Part shown: positions 51,099 through 59,834 of the stretch, piece after piece
How the letters are laid out: every line of letters starts with the position of its first letter
How positions within the stretch are numbered: the first letter of the stretch is position 1
NCBI RefSeq assembly: GCF_015689195.1
Contig: NZ_CP065044.1
Span: 3,472,001-3,536,000 of the forward strand
Direction: 5' to 3'
Length of the DNA: 64,000 nucleotides
Origin: Pectobacterium aroidearum
Lineage (GTDB): Bacteria > Pseudomonadota > Gammaproteobacteria > Enterobacterales > Enterobacteriaceae
Position numbers and translations under genes: made by a program
Notes under the pieces: model-generated
Told to the model about the DNA's origin: nothing
The model's input: only the letters and a program-made list of their open reading frames with translations
Database searches by the model: none

Positions 51099-51392
51099 TT
51101 AACCGAAGAAATAGTACAATCCTGCGCACAGGATCACAAAGGCGGGAAGTGGTGCGAAAAACGCGCGCCAGAGCAGGCGATGCGGACGAAAACCAACGCC
51201 ATGAACAACGCCAGCACAGACGGCCCAAATCAGCAGTAGCCCCTGCCAAACCGCGAGTTCGCTGGTGCGCGCCGCGAAGCGCGTCGGATCCCAGAATACA
51301 CAGCCCGCCAGCAGCAACGCCATGATAAGGGAAAGAGCCCTTATCGGGCTCTTATCCATCAGGCGATAGAGTTTATCGACCAGATCACTCAT
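51099..51392 (-). CDS. ybgE: YbgE, cyd operon membrane protein
   Basis: A 97-residue inner-membrane protein with three helices and the family pattern FRPHRLLWRAFFAPLPAF. E. coli YbgE has the same length. Overlaps the cydX stop by 3-4 bp (ATGA). Exact role in the cytochrome bd operon unknown. Confidence 0.92.
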   Translation of the reverse strand: MSDLVDKLYRLMDKSPIRALSLIMALLLAGCVFWDPTRFAARTSELAVWQGLLLIWAVCAGVVHGVGFRPHRLLWRAFFAPLPAFVILCAGLYYFFG

Positions 51393-51505
51393 TGCTTATC
51401 TTCTTCAGCCGCTTTGCTTGCCTCACTCTGCTCAAGCGCCAGGGCCGTAATAATCCCCAGTGAGCAAGCAAGAAGCGTTCCGAGTATCCAGGCAAAATAC
51501 CACAT
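51389..51505 (-). CDS. cydX: CydX, small subunit of cytochrome bd-I oxidase
   Basis: A 38-residue protein with start MWYFAWILGTLLACS, one membrane helix (residues ~4-24) and a polar tail. It matches E. coli CydX (37 residues) in the first 25 positions except for a few. It is needed for a stable, active CydAB. GGAG lies before the start; it is 16 bp after cydB. Too short for most gene callers. Confidence 0.95.
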   Translation of the reverse strand: MWYFAWILGTLLACSLGIITALALEQSEASKAAEEDKQ

Positions 51506-51521
51506 AAATTAAGCTCCTTAC

Positions 51522-52661
51522 TTAGTACATAGAGTGAGTGTTTTGCTCAATCTGCTCTTTGGTAATGCGACCGAACATCTTGTAGTAACACCATGCGGTA
51601 TAAGAAAGCACGATAGGTACGAAAATAATCGCAACCACTGTCATCACTTTCAGCGTCAGCAGGCTCGACGTCGCGTCCCATATCGTCAAGCTGACGTTAG
51701 GCACGGTAACTGACGGCATGATGAACGGGAACATGGCAATCCCAGCAGTCAGAATCACACAAGCAATCGTCAAAGAAGAGAACAGGAATGCCCATGCACC
51801 TTTCTCTGCACGTGCCATGAGAGTAGTCAGCACCGGCAATACTACGCCCAAAGCAGGAATCGCCCACAAGATCGGATGATTATTGAAGTTAATCAGCCAG
51901 GCACCCGCCTGATGAACGACTTCTTTACGCAGCGGGTTAGATTCAGCGGCAGTGTTAATCGCAGACGTCACGACATAACCATCAATACCGTAAACAACCC
52001 ATACGCCTGCCAGAGCAAATGCCACCATCATCACCAGCGCGGAAATCTGCGCGGCAGATTTGGAACGCACGTGCAGATCGCCCGTGGTCCGCATCATCAG
52101 GTAGGTTGCACCCTGAGCAAGAATCATCGTCAGACTCACCACACCCGCCAACAGACCAAACGGATTCAGCAGTTGGAAGAAGTTTCCGGTGTAGTACAGA
52201 CGCAGATATTCATCGACGTGGAACGGCACACCCTGCAACAGGTTGCCAAACGCAACGCCAATAACAACTGGCGGAACAAAGCTACCGATGAAGATGCCCC
52301 AGTCCCACATGCCACGCCAGCGTGGGTCTTCGATTTTTGAACGGTAATCGAAGCCGACAGGACGGAAGAACAATGAGGCCAGCACCAGAATCATGGCAAT
52401 GTAGAAACCGGAGAACGCGGCAGCGTAAACCATCGGCCAGGCAGCAAACAGCGCGCCACCTGCGGTGATCAACCAGACCTGGTTACCGTCCCAGTGCGGC
52501 GCAATGCTGTTAATCATGACACGACGCTCGGTATCGCCACGTCCCATCAGACGCACCAGAATGCCCACGCCCATGTCAAAACCATCAGTGATAGCGAAGC
52601 CAATCAGCAAAATACCGATCAACAGCCACCAGATAAAACGTAAGACTTCATATTCAAACAT
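51522..52661 (-). CDS. cydB: Cytochrome bd-I quinol oxidase subunit II
   Basis: A 379-residue inner-membrane protein, the E. coli length, with eight or nine helices. It opens MFEYEVLRFIWWLLIG and carries ITDGFDMGVG and APHWDGNQVWLITAGGALFAAWP. Structural partner of CydA. AGGAGT precedes the ATG, 13 bp past cydA. Confidence 0.97.
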   Translation of the reverse strand: MFEYEVLRFIWWLLIGILLIGFAITDGFDMGVGILVRLMGRGDTERRVMINSIAPHWDGNQVWLITAGGALFAAWPMVYAAAFSGFYIAMILVLASLFFRPVGFDYRSKIEDPRWRGMWDWGIFIGSFVPPVVIGVAFGNLLQGVPFHVDEYLRLYYTGNFFQLLNPFGLLAGVVSLTMILAQGATYLMMRTTGDLHVRSKSAAQISALVMMVAFALAGVWVVYGIDGYVVTSAINTAAESNPLRKEVVHQAGAWLINFNNHPILWAIPALGVVLPVLTTLMARAEKGAWAFLFSSLTIACVILTAGIAMFPFIMPSVTVPNVSLTIWDATSSLLTLKVMTVVAIIFVPIVLSYTAWCYYKMFGRITKEQIEQNTHSMY

Positions 52662-52674
52662 AGTGGACTCCTGT

Positions 52675-54243
52675 TTACCGTGCTTCCTGCGCAGCCGCTA
52701 TAGGTTGTTCAAAATGGTAGCGCCCTGTTCTCAGGCTGCTCGGCCCCAGACGTGCGTATTTGAACATCAGATACATTTCTGCAATCAGGAAGAGCGTATA
52801 CAGACCACAGATCAGCGCCATTGAGAACAGGATGTCTCCCGCTGTCAGTGATGACGTTGCGACTGCCGTTGGCAGAATTTCACCGATGGCCCACGGTTGA
52901 CGGCCGTATTCAGCCACAAACCAGCCAGCTTCAATAGCGATCCACGGTAGCGGAATACCATACAGCGCAACGCGGTGCAGCCAGCGTTTCTGACCAATTT
53001 TGCCACGCAGAACGGTCCAGAAAGACAAGCCGATGATCAACAGCATCAGAATGCCGCAGCCCACCATGATACGGAAAGAGAAGTACAGCGGCGCAACGCG
53101 TGGGATAGAATCTTTAACGGCTTGTTTAATCTGCGTTTCTGTCGCATCAGAGACTTTCGGCGTATAGCGCTTCAGCAGCAGGCCATAGCCCAGATCCTGT
53201 TTAGACTGATCGAACGCTTCTTTGACTGCCGGATCGGTGTTACCCGCACGTAATTCTTCCAGCAATTGGTAAGCCTTCATACCATTGCGGATACGCACTT
53301 CATGCATCGCCATCAGCTCTTTCAGACCCGTCACTTCTTTGTCAGTAGAGCGAGTAGCAATTAACCCCAGAGCATAAGGGATCTTGATGGCGTAGTTATT
53401 TTCCATCGTATCCTGGTTCGGGATGCCGATCAGCGTAAAGGATGCTGGTGCCGGCTGGGTTTCCCATTCGGCTTCAATCGCCGCCAGTTTGGTTTTCTGC
53501 ACGTCGCCCATTTCATAACCGGATTCATCACCCAGTACGATAACAGACAGAACAGAAGCCAGACCGAAGCTTGCTGCGATAGCGAATGAACGCTTGGCAA
53601 ATGCAATGTCGCGGCCTTTCAGCAGATAGTAAGAACTGATACCCAGAATGAACATCGCGCCCGTACAGTAACCTGCGGCCACCGTGTGAACGAATTTCAC
53701 CTGAGCAACCGGGTTCAGTACCAGATCGGCGAAGCTCACCATTTCCATACGCATGGTTTCGAAATTGAAATCCGATGCGATGGGGTTCTGCATCCAGCCA
53801 TTGGCAACCAGAATCCACAGTGCGGAGAAGTTAGAGCCCAGCGCGACCAGCCAGGTAACGGCCATATGCTGTACTTTTCCTAAACGGTCCCAGCCGAAGA
53901 AGAACAAGCCAACAAAGGTCGATTCCAGGAAGAATGCCATCAGGCCTTCAATTGCCAACGGCGCGCCGAAAATATCCCCGACGTAGTGAGAGAAATATGA
54001 CCAGTTGGTCCCGAATTGAAACTCCATGGTCAATCCGGTAGCGACCCCCAGAGCGAAGTTAATAGCGAATAACTTGCCCCAGAATTTGGTCATATCTTTA
54101 TAGATTTGTTTGCCGGACAGCACATATACCGTTTCCATAATCGCCAGCAAAAACGCCATCCCCAGCGTTAATGGTACGAATAGAAAATGGTACATTGCAG
54201 TTAAGGCAAACTGTAAACGTGACAGTTCGACTACATCAAACAT
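52675..54243 (-). CDS. cydA: Cytochrome bd-I quinol oxidase subunit I
   Basis: A 522-residue inner-membrane subunit with haems b558, b595 and d. Haem ligand His19 is in [10 protein letters not shown], the Q-loop has the GRQPWAIGE motif, and all family segments are present. It oxidises ubiquinol at low oxygen and pumps charge by using cytoplasmic protons. Its control region upstream holds FNR- and ArcA-like sites. Confidence 0.97.
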   Translation of the reverse strand: MFDVVELSRLQFALTAMYHFLFVPLTLGMAFLLAIMETVYVLSGKQIYKDMTKFWGKLFAINFALGVATGLTMEFQFGTNWSYFSHYVGDIFGAPLAIEGLMAFFLESTFVGLFFFGWDRLGKVQHMAVTWLVALGSNFSALWILVANGWMQNPIASDFNFETMRMEMVSFADLVLNPVAQVKFVHTVAAGYCTGAMFILGISSYYLLKGRDIAFAKRSFAIAASFGLASVLSVIVLGDESGYEMGDVQKTKLAAIEAEWETQPAPASFTLIGIPNQDTMENNYAIKIPYALGLIATRSTDKEVTGLKELMAMHEVRIRNGMKAYQLLEELRAGNTDPAVKEAFDQSKQDLGYGLLLKRYTPKVSDATETQIKQAVKDSIPRVAPLYFSFRIMVGCGILMLLIIGLSFWTVLRGKIGQKRWLHRVALYGIPLPWIAIEAGWFVAEYGRQPWAIGEILPTAVATSSLTAGDILFSMALICGLYTLFLIAEMYLMFKYARLGPSSLRTGRYHFEQPIAAAQEAR

Positions 54244-54619
54244 TTTGACTCCTTGCTCCTCGCAGGAAGGGATTAGCTTGCAAACGCTGACAAGCCGCCA
54301 AACATCCGGCCATTACACCCAAAAAGAACACAACAAGAATTGCTTTAACACAGGCTGTAACAAACGCTATAAATACCGTTCACCAGGGCAGTCATACCCC
54401 GACAGCAAGTTCAAGATAAATCACAAGTATTACAAGTAGCGTACCCCATAGGGAGGTAGCCGTATATTACGCCTGTAATCCCCTACAATAAATAGGTTTT
54501 TACGTGACCCAGACTAGGTTTTTGGCTTCAAATCAACTTTTCTACTAAAAGGCTCGAAAGACGATAATTGACCTCGCGCAATTTAAGCCTATTTCAGAAA
54601 TTATATCCAGAGGCGTTTT

Positions 54620-54633
54620 TTGATCTAAAACAA
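54620..54633 (-). promoter_or_regulatory. Probable FNR site of cydA
   Basis: TTGAT-ctaa-AACAA fits the FNR pattern TTGAT-N4-ATCAA at 9 of 10 positions. It lies 377 bp before the cydA start; E. coli cydA is also started from promoters several hundred bases upstream and is repressed by FNR. Confidence 0.5.
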
Positions 54634-54710
54634 TTTAACGCTTTTCTCGTGATTGATGCGTTGCATTAATTTCTTTATTGTACCTATTGTTAATGCATTG
54701 TGACTTTTCG

Positions 54711-54728
54711 GTTTAATTAAAATTAATT
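54711..54728 (-). promoter_or_regulatory. ArcA-like box region of cydA
   Basis: The stretch gtttaattaaaattaatt contains two TTAAT units about 10 bp apart, like the direct repeats in ArcA sites. E. coli cydA is activated by ArcA. The high AT content makes chance matches likely. Confidence 0.4.
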
Positions 54729-54889
54729 CAGCAATATAATTTTTACTTCCTGTTATCGATTATTCACATGCTTTTCTTATCTTCTATTTTATGTCAGATT
54801 TTTATTTTTTATTTCTGACCACAACGCGATATTTCTTATCAAACTGCCCTGCCCTTCTCCAGTATGCCGTCGGTTTGTCACGCGGGATG

Positions 54890-54915
54890 CAAAAACGGAG
54901 GCCAAGAGGCCTCCG
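54890..54915 (-). terminator. Terminator of the DUF2135/TPR gene
   Basis: On the minus strand CGGAGGCC and GGCCTCCG form an 8-bp stem with a 4-base loop followed by TTTTTG, 43 bp past the stop codon. Confidence 0.88.
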
Positions 54916-54957
54916 CGGTGATAACAGATAAGGTGAGACGAAGCACACTGCGGTGAT

Positions 54958-56127
54958 TTACATCTTCGCTTTCATGCGCTCGATAGCCTTATCGTAAACC
55001 GTGTTACTTTTCTGGCTTCTCGCAAGCTCATAATGCTGAAGTGCATCACTGAACTGACCCGCATTCTCGTAGATTTTTGCAATGTTGTAGTACGAACTGG
55101 CACGCGTGGTTGCCGCATTGCTACCGTTTGCCAGCGCAATCGCTTTACGGTTAGCCCAAATAGCTTCGGCAATGTTACCCCGCTTTTGATAAGCCAAACC
55201 CAGGTTGCTGTATGCCTGACCAAATGCGCTGTCCTGCTCGATCGCAGCCAGGAACAGCGTCGTGGCCTGTTCCAGTTCACCGCGTCCATAGGCAGCCTCA
55301 CCGTCACGATTGAGCGTTTTTGCCAGTGCGGTATTTCCGGTAACTGAAGTGGCTGTCTGTGCCGGGTTAAGCACCATTGGCAACGCATTACCATCCTTCG
55401 CTTTTGAGAAATCGGCCTCGCCAACGGCATTGATATCTTCAAAATCACCGTTAGGGTTAAGACGGAAAACCGTCCAGATATTCCCTGCTTTATTCAGTGG
55501 TACGGAATACGTCCGCACTAATGAACTCCCAACATAGACAAATACTTTTGCACTACTTGCGGAAAGTGCTGGTGAATTAGTTTTATCACCGTTCGTATAA
55601 TCATGAACAGCATAAATATAACTTTCACCTAAACGCTTTTTATCAATGGTGATGGTTTCCGGCCCAAAGCTATCGGTATCATCAACATCAAGATTGGCAT
55701 CGCGTCCTTTCTTGTGTTGGAAATAAATATGATTATCCGGATAAATAAGATGAGAATCTAAATCGAAAGGTCTTTCACCCCAGGTTAATACAATTCTCAT
55801 ACCATCCAGATTTTTCATTACTGGACTAATAGCATAAGTCATTCCATCACACGGACACTTTACTACCAGATCGGAATAACCTTCTTTTTTAATGATCAGC
55901 AGACTGTCCTGATCCACTGCAAATGGTGCATTAAGCGCCACGCGGCCAGCGGCATCAGAGCGAGCGGTTACTGACTGCGCACCGTTCTTCTGTAGAATCA
56001 CCGCCGCATCATCAATCTTTTTATCTTTAACCGTCGCACTCAGCACTTCAATATTAATAGACTGTGCGCTGGCAGCGCAGGTAAATACAGATAATGCCAG
56101 CATCAGCGCTTTTATATTTCCTTTCAC
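54958..56127 (-). CDS. Exported DUF2135 (YfaP-like) protein with C-terminal TPR repeats
   Basis: A 389-residue protein with a signal peptide ending CAASA (residues ~1-21). Residues ~24-95 look like a small beta-sandwich of the carboxypeptidase-regulatory type (DAAVILQKNG, SDAAGRVALNAPF). Residues ~108-215 contain the DUF2135 signature: LTWGERPFDLDSHLIYP, then HDYTNGD and VFVYVG. Residues ~270-385 are three TPR units (AAYGRGELEQATTLFLAAIE, AYSNLGLAYQKRGNIAEAIWA, YYNIAKIYENAGQFSDALQHY). A CPC pair lies at 91-93. The role is unknown; the build suggests a periplasmic or surface scaffold. Its own terminator and AT-rich surroundings point to an insertion between cyd and suc. Confidence 0.75.
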   Translation of the reverse strand: MKGNIKALMLALSVFTCAASAQSINIEVLSATVKDKKIDDAAVILQKNGAQSVTARSDAAGRVALNAPFAVDQDSLLIIKKEGYSDLVVKCPCDGMTYAISPVMKNLDGMRIVLTWGERPFDLDSHLIYPDNHIYFQHKKGRDANLDVDDTDSFGPETITIDKKRLGESYIYAVHDYTNGDKTNSPALSASSAKVFVYVGSSLVRTYSVPLNKAGNIWTVFRLNPNGDFEDINAVGEADFSKAKDGNALPMVLNPAQTATSVTGNTALAKTLNRDGEAAYGRGELEQATTLFLAAIEQDSAFGQAYSNLGLAYQKRGNIAEAIWANRKAIALANGSNAATTRASSYYNIAKIYENAGQFSDALQHYELARSQKSNTVYDKAIERMKAKM

Positions 56128-56306
56128 ACAACATCCCCTTAAGGCAAATTAATTAATCATTCCCTGTTTACATGAACTCAATGAAATATTCTTCATTTCT
56201 GCTTATCACTAATCAGCCTTTTCAGGCGCGCGAATTATCCAATAAAACCACGAAAAAGTCATGTGCAATTCAATTGTGTCGATTAACCTCAATGGCTAAA
56301 TTTGAA

Positions 56307-56332
56307 TAAAAAAAAGCCACCCGAAGGTGGCT
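56307..56332 (-). terminator. Terminator of the suc operon and end of the sucD 3' region
   Basis: On the minus strand AGCCACC and GGTGGCT form a 7-bp stem with a 4-base loop, followed by eight T residues. The ~48 nt from the sucD stop to here correspond to where E. coli makes the small RNA SdhX. Confidence 0.92.
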
Positions 56333-56355
56333 AGAGTATTTAATCGAATAATCGA

Positions 56356-57228
56356 TTAACGCGCTAATATCGCTTTTACTGCATCACCGATATCCGCCAG
56401 GCTGCGAACGGTTTTAACACCCGCTGCTTCTAACGCCGCGAATTTATCGTCAGCCGTACCTTTACCACCCGCGATGATTGCACCCGCGTGGCCCATGCGC
56501 TTGCCTTTCGGCGCCGTCACACCCGCAATGTAGCCGACAACCGGCTTAGTTACGTGTTCTTTAATATACGCCGCCGCTTCTTCTTCCGCCGTACCGCCGA
56601 TTTCACCGATCATAACGATGGCTTCGGTCTGCGGATCCTGTTCAAACAGCTTCAGAATATCGATGAAGTTAGAGCCTGGGATCGGGTCACCGCCGATACC
56701 GACACAGCTGGACTGACCCAGCCCGGCATCGGTCGTTTGCTTCACGGCTTCATACGTCAGCGTACCTGAACGAGAAACGATACCCACTTTACCCGGCAGG
56801 TGGATATGGCCAGGCATAATACCGATCTTACATTCACCCGGCGTGATCACACCTGGGCAGTTCGGACCGATCATCCGCACGCCGCTCTGGTCGAGTTTGA
56901 CTTTCACCGTCAGCATATCCAGCGTCGGGATACCTTCGGTGATACAGATAATCAGTTCGATACCTGCGTCAATCGCTTCCAGAATGGAGTCTTTACAGAA
57001 TGGAGCCGGAACGTAGATAACGGATGCGGTTGCGCCCGTCGCTTCTACTGCCTCACGCACCGTATTAAATACGGGCAGGCCCAGATGCTCCGTGCCGCCT
57101 TTACCCGGCGTCACACCACCGACCATTTGTGTACCGTAAGCAAGTGCTTGCTCAGAGTGGAATGTCCCCTGACTACCGGTAAAACCCTGACAGATAACTT
57201 TGGTATTTTTATTAATCAGAATGGACAT
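56356..57228 (-). CDS. sucD: Succinyl-CoA synthetase alpha subunit
   Basis: A 290-residue subunit that binds CoA and carries the phosphohistidine (His in [17 protein letters not shown]). The N-terminal CoA motif is [15 protein letters not shown]. It makes succinate and ATP from succinyl-CoA in the TCA cycle, with SucC. One-base overlap with sucC (TAATG). Confidence 0.97.
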   Translation of the reverse strand: MSILINKNTKVICQGFTGSQGTFHSEQALAYGTQMVGGVTPGKGGTEHLGLPVFNTVREAVEATGATASVIYVPAPFCKDSILEAIDAGIELIICITEGIPTLDMLTVKVKLDQSGVRMIGPNCPGVITPGECKIGIMPGHIHLPGKVGIVSRSGTLTYEAVKQTTDAGLGQSSCVGIGGDPIPGSNFIDILKLFEQDPQTEAIVMIGEIGGTAEEEAAAYIKEHVTKPVVGYIAGVTAPKGKRMGHAGAIIAGGKGTADDKFAALEAAGVKTVRSLADIGDAVKAILAR

Positions 57229-58394
57229 TATTTACCCTCCACAGCTGCAACAACCTGCTGAGCGGCACCCGTCAGGCTGGTCGCGGCGATAATATTCAGG
57301 CCGCTATCCGCCAGTTTCTTGGCACCCAGCTCCGCATTGTTTCCTTCCAAACGCACAACAACCGGTACGTTAACACCCACTTCGGCTACCGCGCCGATGA
57401 TGCCGTCAGCGATCAAATCGCAACGTACAATGCCGCCAAAGATGTTAACAAAGACAGCTTTTACCTTGTCATCAGACAGGATAATTTTGAACGCTTCGGT
57501 AACACGTTCTTTCGTCGCGCCGCCGCCAACGTCGAGGAAGTTTGCAGGAGAACCGCCGTGCAGCTTCACGATGTCCATCGTGCCCATCGCCAGGCCAGCA
57601 CCGTTCACCATACAGCCAATATTGCCGTCCAGCGCAACATAGTTCAGTTCCCACTGTGCCGCGTGCGCTTCACGGGAATCTTCCTGGCTTGGGTCACGCA
57701 TTTCACGCAGCTCAGGCTGACGGAACAGCGCATTACCGTCCGCGCCGAGTTTGCCATCCAGACACACCAAATCGCCCTGCTTGGTGATAACCAGCGGGTT
57801 AATTTCTACCAGCGCCAGATCGCGCTCCAGGAACAGCGTCGCCAGACCCATAAAGATTTTGGTGAACTGTGCCACTTGCTTGCCGCTCAGGCCCAGTTTG
57901 AAGGCCAACTCGCGTCCCTGATAAGGCTGTGGCCCTACCAGCGGATCGATCGCTGCTTTATGAATCAGCTCTGGCGTTTCTTCCGCCACTTTTTCAATTT
58001 CTACACCACCTTCGGTGGATGCCATGAACACCACGCGACGCGTGCCACGGTCAACAACTGCGCCCAGATAAAGCTCTTTGTCGATATCTGTTGCTGCTTC
58101 AACCAGGATTTGATGAACCGGTTGACCCTGTGCGTCAGTTTGATAAGTAACGAGTTTTTTGCCTAACCAGTTTTCAGCAAAGGCGCGGATATCTTCTTTG
58201 TTACTGACGACTTTAACGCCGCCCGCTTTACCGCGGCCGCCTGCGTGAACCTGACATTTTACGACCCACGGACCCGCACCAATTTTAGACGCGGCTTCTT
58301 CCGCTTCACGCGGTGTGGTACAGGCATAGCCGGTCGGTGCCGGTAAACCATATCGAGCAAAGAGTTGTTTTGCCTGATACTCGTGTAAATTCAT
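57228..58394 (-). CDS. sucC: Succinyl-CoA synthetase beta subunit
   Basis: A 388-residue ATP-grasp subunit, the E. coli length. It opens [16 protein letters not shown], includes [17 protein letters not shown] (nucleotide binding), and ends with [18 protein letters not shown]. Cytoplasmic tetramer with SucD. A longer-than-usual gap precedes it after sucB. Confidence 0.97.
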   Translation of the reverse strand: MNLHEYQAKQLFARYGLPAPTGYACTTPREAEEAASKIGAGPWVVKCQVHAGGRGKAGGVKVVSNKEDIRAFAENWLGKKLVTYQTDAQGQPVHQILVEAATDIDKELYLGAVVDRGTRRVVFMASTEGGVEIEKVAEETPELIHKAAIDPLVGPQPYQGRELAFKLGLSGKQVAQFTKIFMGLATLFLERDLALVEINPLVITKQGDLVCLDGKLGADGNALFRQPELREMRDPSQEDSREAHAAQWELNYVALDGNIGCMVNGAGLAMGTMDIVKLHGGSPANFLDVGGGATKERVTEAFKIILSDDKVKAVFVNIFGGIVRCDLIADGIIGAVAEVGVNVPVVVRLEGNNAELGAKKLADSGLNIIAATSLTGAAQQVVAAVEGK

Positions 58395-58500
58395 GATGTT
58401 CTATCCATTTAGGTTTGGAGATAAGTCGGCAGGCGGTTTTTCATCACCGACTCTTTCGGTAGCGAAAAACGCCAATAACTCTCTGATATATTTGGATAAC

Positions 58501-58575
58501 GCCGTTGAGAAAAAACGGCCTACATAGCACTTAATCTGTATATTTCGGGCGGAAATCGTCAGGATTATCCGCCCG
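58501..58575 (-). other. Two hairpins in the sucB-sucC gap
   Basis: gccgtt / aacggc (58501-58519) and cgggcgga / tccgcccg (58546-58575) form two stems in the 198-bp gap. They lie inside an operon and could slow transcription or set RNA decay, giving separate levels of SucAB and SucCD. Confidence 0.45.
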
Positions 58576-58592
58576 AGAGCCTACCCGTCAGA

Positions 58593-59819
58593 CTAAACGT
58601 CTAACAGCAGACGCGCTGGATCTTCCAGCATCTCTTTCACCGTCACCAGGAAGCCAACGGACTCACGACCGTCGATCAAACGGTGATCGTAAGACAGCGC
58701 CAGATACATCATCGGCAGAATAACAACCTGACCATCCACCGCCATCGGGCGATCTTTAATGGCGTGCATACCCAGAATCGCACTCTGCGGTGGGTTGATG
58801 ATCGGGGTAGACATCAGAGAACCAAAGACGCCGCCGTTGGTAATCGTGAAGTTACCGCCCAGCAGTTCTTCAACCGTCAGTTTGCCGTCACGACCTTTCA
58901 CGGCCAGATCCTTGATACGTTTCTCAATGTCGGCCATGCCCAGCGCATCCACATCACGCAGTACTGGCGTAACCAGACCGCGCGGAGTAGAAACCGCAAT
59001 GCTGACATCGAAATAGTTGTGGTAAACCACATCTTCGCCATCAATAGAGGCATTTACTTCAGGGTAACGCTTCAGCGCTTCAACCACGGCTTTGATGTAG
59101 AAGGACATAAAGCCCAGACGCACACCATGACGTTTCTCAAACGCTTCGCCGTATTGCTTGCGCAGATCCATAATGGGCTGCATGTTGATTTCGTTGAACG
59201 TCGTCAACATGGCCGTGCTGTTTTTCGCTTCCAGCAGGCGCTCTGCAACACGCTTACGCAGGCGCGTCATCGGTACGCGTTTTTCACTGCGCGCACCCAA
59301 AGCCGATGCAGGAGAAGCCGCCGGAGCCTCAGACTTAGCCGCTTTGCCAGATTCTTTCTTCTGAGCAGCCAAATGCGTATCGACGTCTTCACGAGTAATC
59401 CGACCGCCTACGCCGCTGCCTTTGATCGCAGAGGCATCGAGATCGTGCTCGGCAATCAGACGGCGGATCGCCGGGCTAAGCGCGTCGCTATTCTCTTCTT
59501 CCAGCCCAGCGGTATGACGCTGTGCCGGTGTTGATTCTTTGCTCTGTGACTTCTCACTGGTTTCTTTACCAGAGCTGTCGCCACGGCGGATGCGGCCCAG
59601 CAACTGGCGAGACGTTACCGTAGCGCCTTCTTCTTCCAGCACGGCATCCAGAATGCCAGCTTCAGAGGCAGGCACTTCCAGTACAACTTTGTCAGTTTCA
59701 ATTTCAACCAGTACTTCATCGCGCTGAACGCTATCGCCTGGTTTTTTATGCCAGGTCGCAACAGTGGCGTCAGCGACGGATTCAGGCAGGTCGGGTACAA
59801 GAATATCTACGCTACTCAT
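58593..59819 (-). CDS. sucB: 2-oxoglutarate dehydrogenase E2, dihydrolipoyl succinyltransferase
   Basis: A 408-residue core enzyme (E. coli 405). The N-terminal lipoyl domain has the lysine in [11 protein letters not shown]; an E3-binding domain ([14 protein letters not shown]) follows, then the catalytic domain with [11 protein letters not shown]. It transfers the succinyl group to CoA. Start ATG at 59819 with GGATAG ahead. Next to sucA by 15 bp. Confidence 0.97.
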   Translation of the reverse strand: MSSVDILVPDLPESVADATVATWHKKPGDSVQRDEVLVEIETDKVVLEVPASEAGILDAVLEEEGATVTSRQLLGRIRRGDSSGKETSEKSQSKESTPAQRHTAGLEEENSDALSPAIRRLIAEHDLDASAIKGSGVGGRITREDVDTHLAAQKKESGKAAKSEAPAASPASALGARSEKRVPMTRLRKRVAERLLEAKNSTAMLTTFNEINMQPIMDLRKQYGEAFEKRHGVRLGFMSFYIKAVVEALKRYPEVNASIDGEDVVYHNYFDVSIAVSTPRGLVTPVLRDVDALGMADIEKRIKDLAVKGRDGKLTVEELLGGNFTITNGGVFGSLMSTPIINPPQSAILGMHAIKDRPMAVDGQVVILPMMYLALSYDHRLIDGRESVGFLVTVKEMLEDPARLLLDV

Positions 59820-59834
59820 TATCTATCCTTTTAT

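Larger units (their letters stand above)
54244..54889. other. Long AT-rich control region of cydA without genes
   Basis: About 650 bp without a credible gene. The half furthest from cydA (54480-54840) is very AT-rich compared with its flanks. It holds an FNR-like site and a stretch of TTAAT repeats described separately. The nearest 200 bp hold the cydA leader. The rest shows nothing I can name. Confidence 0.6.
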
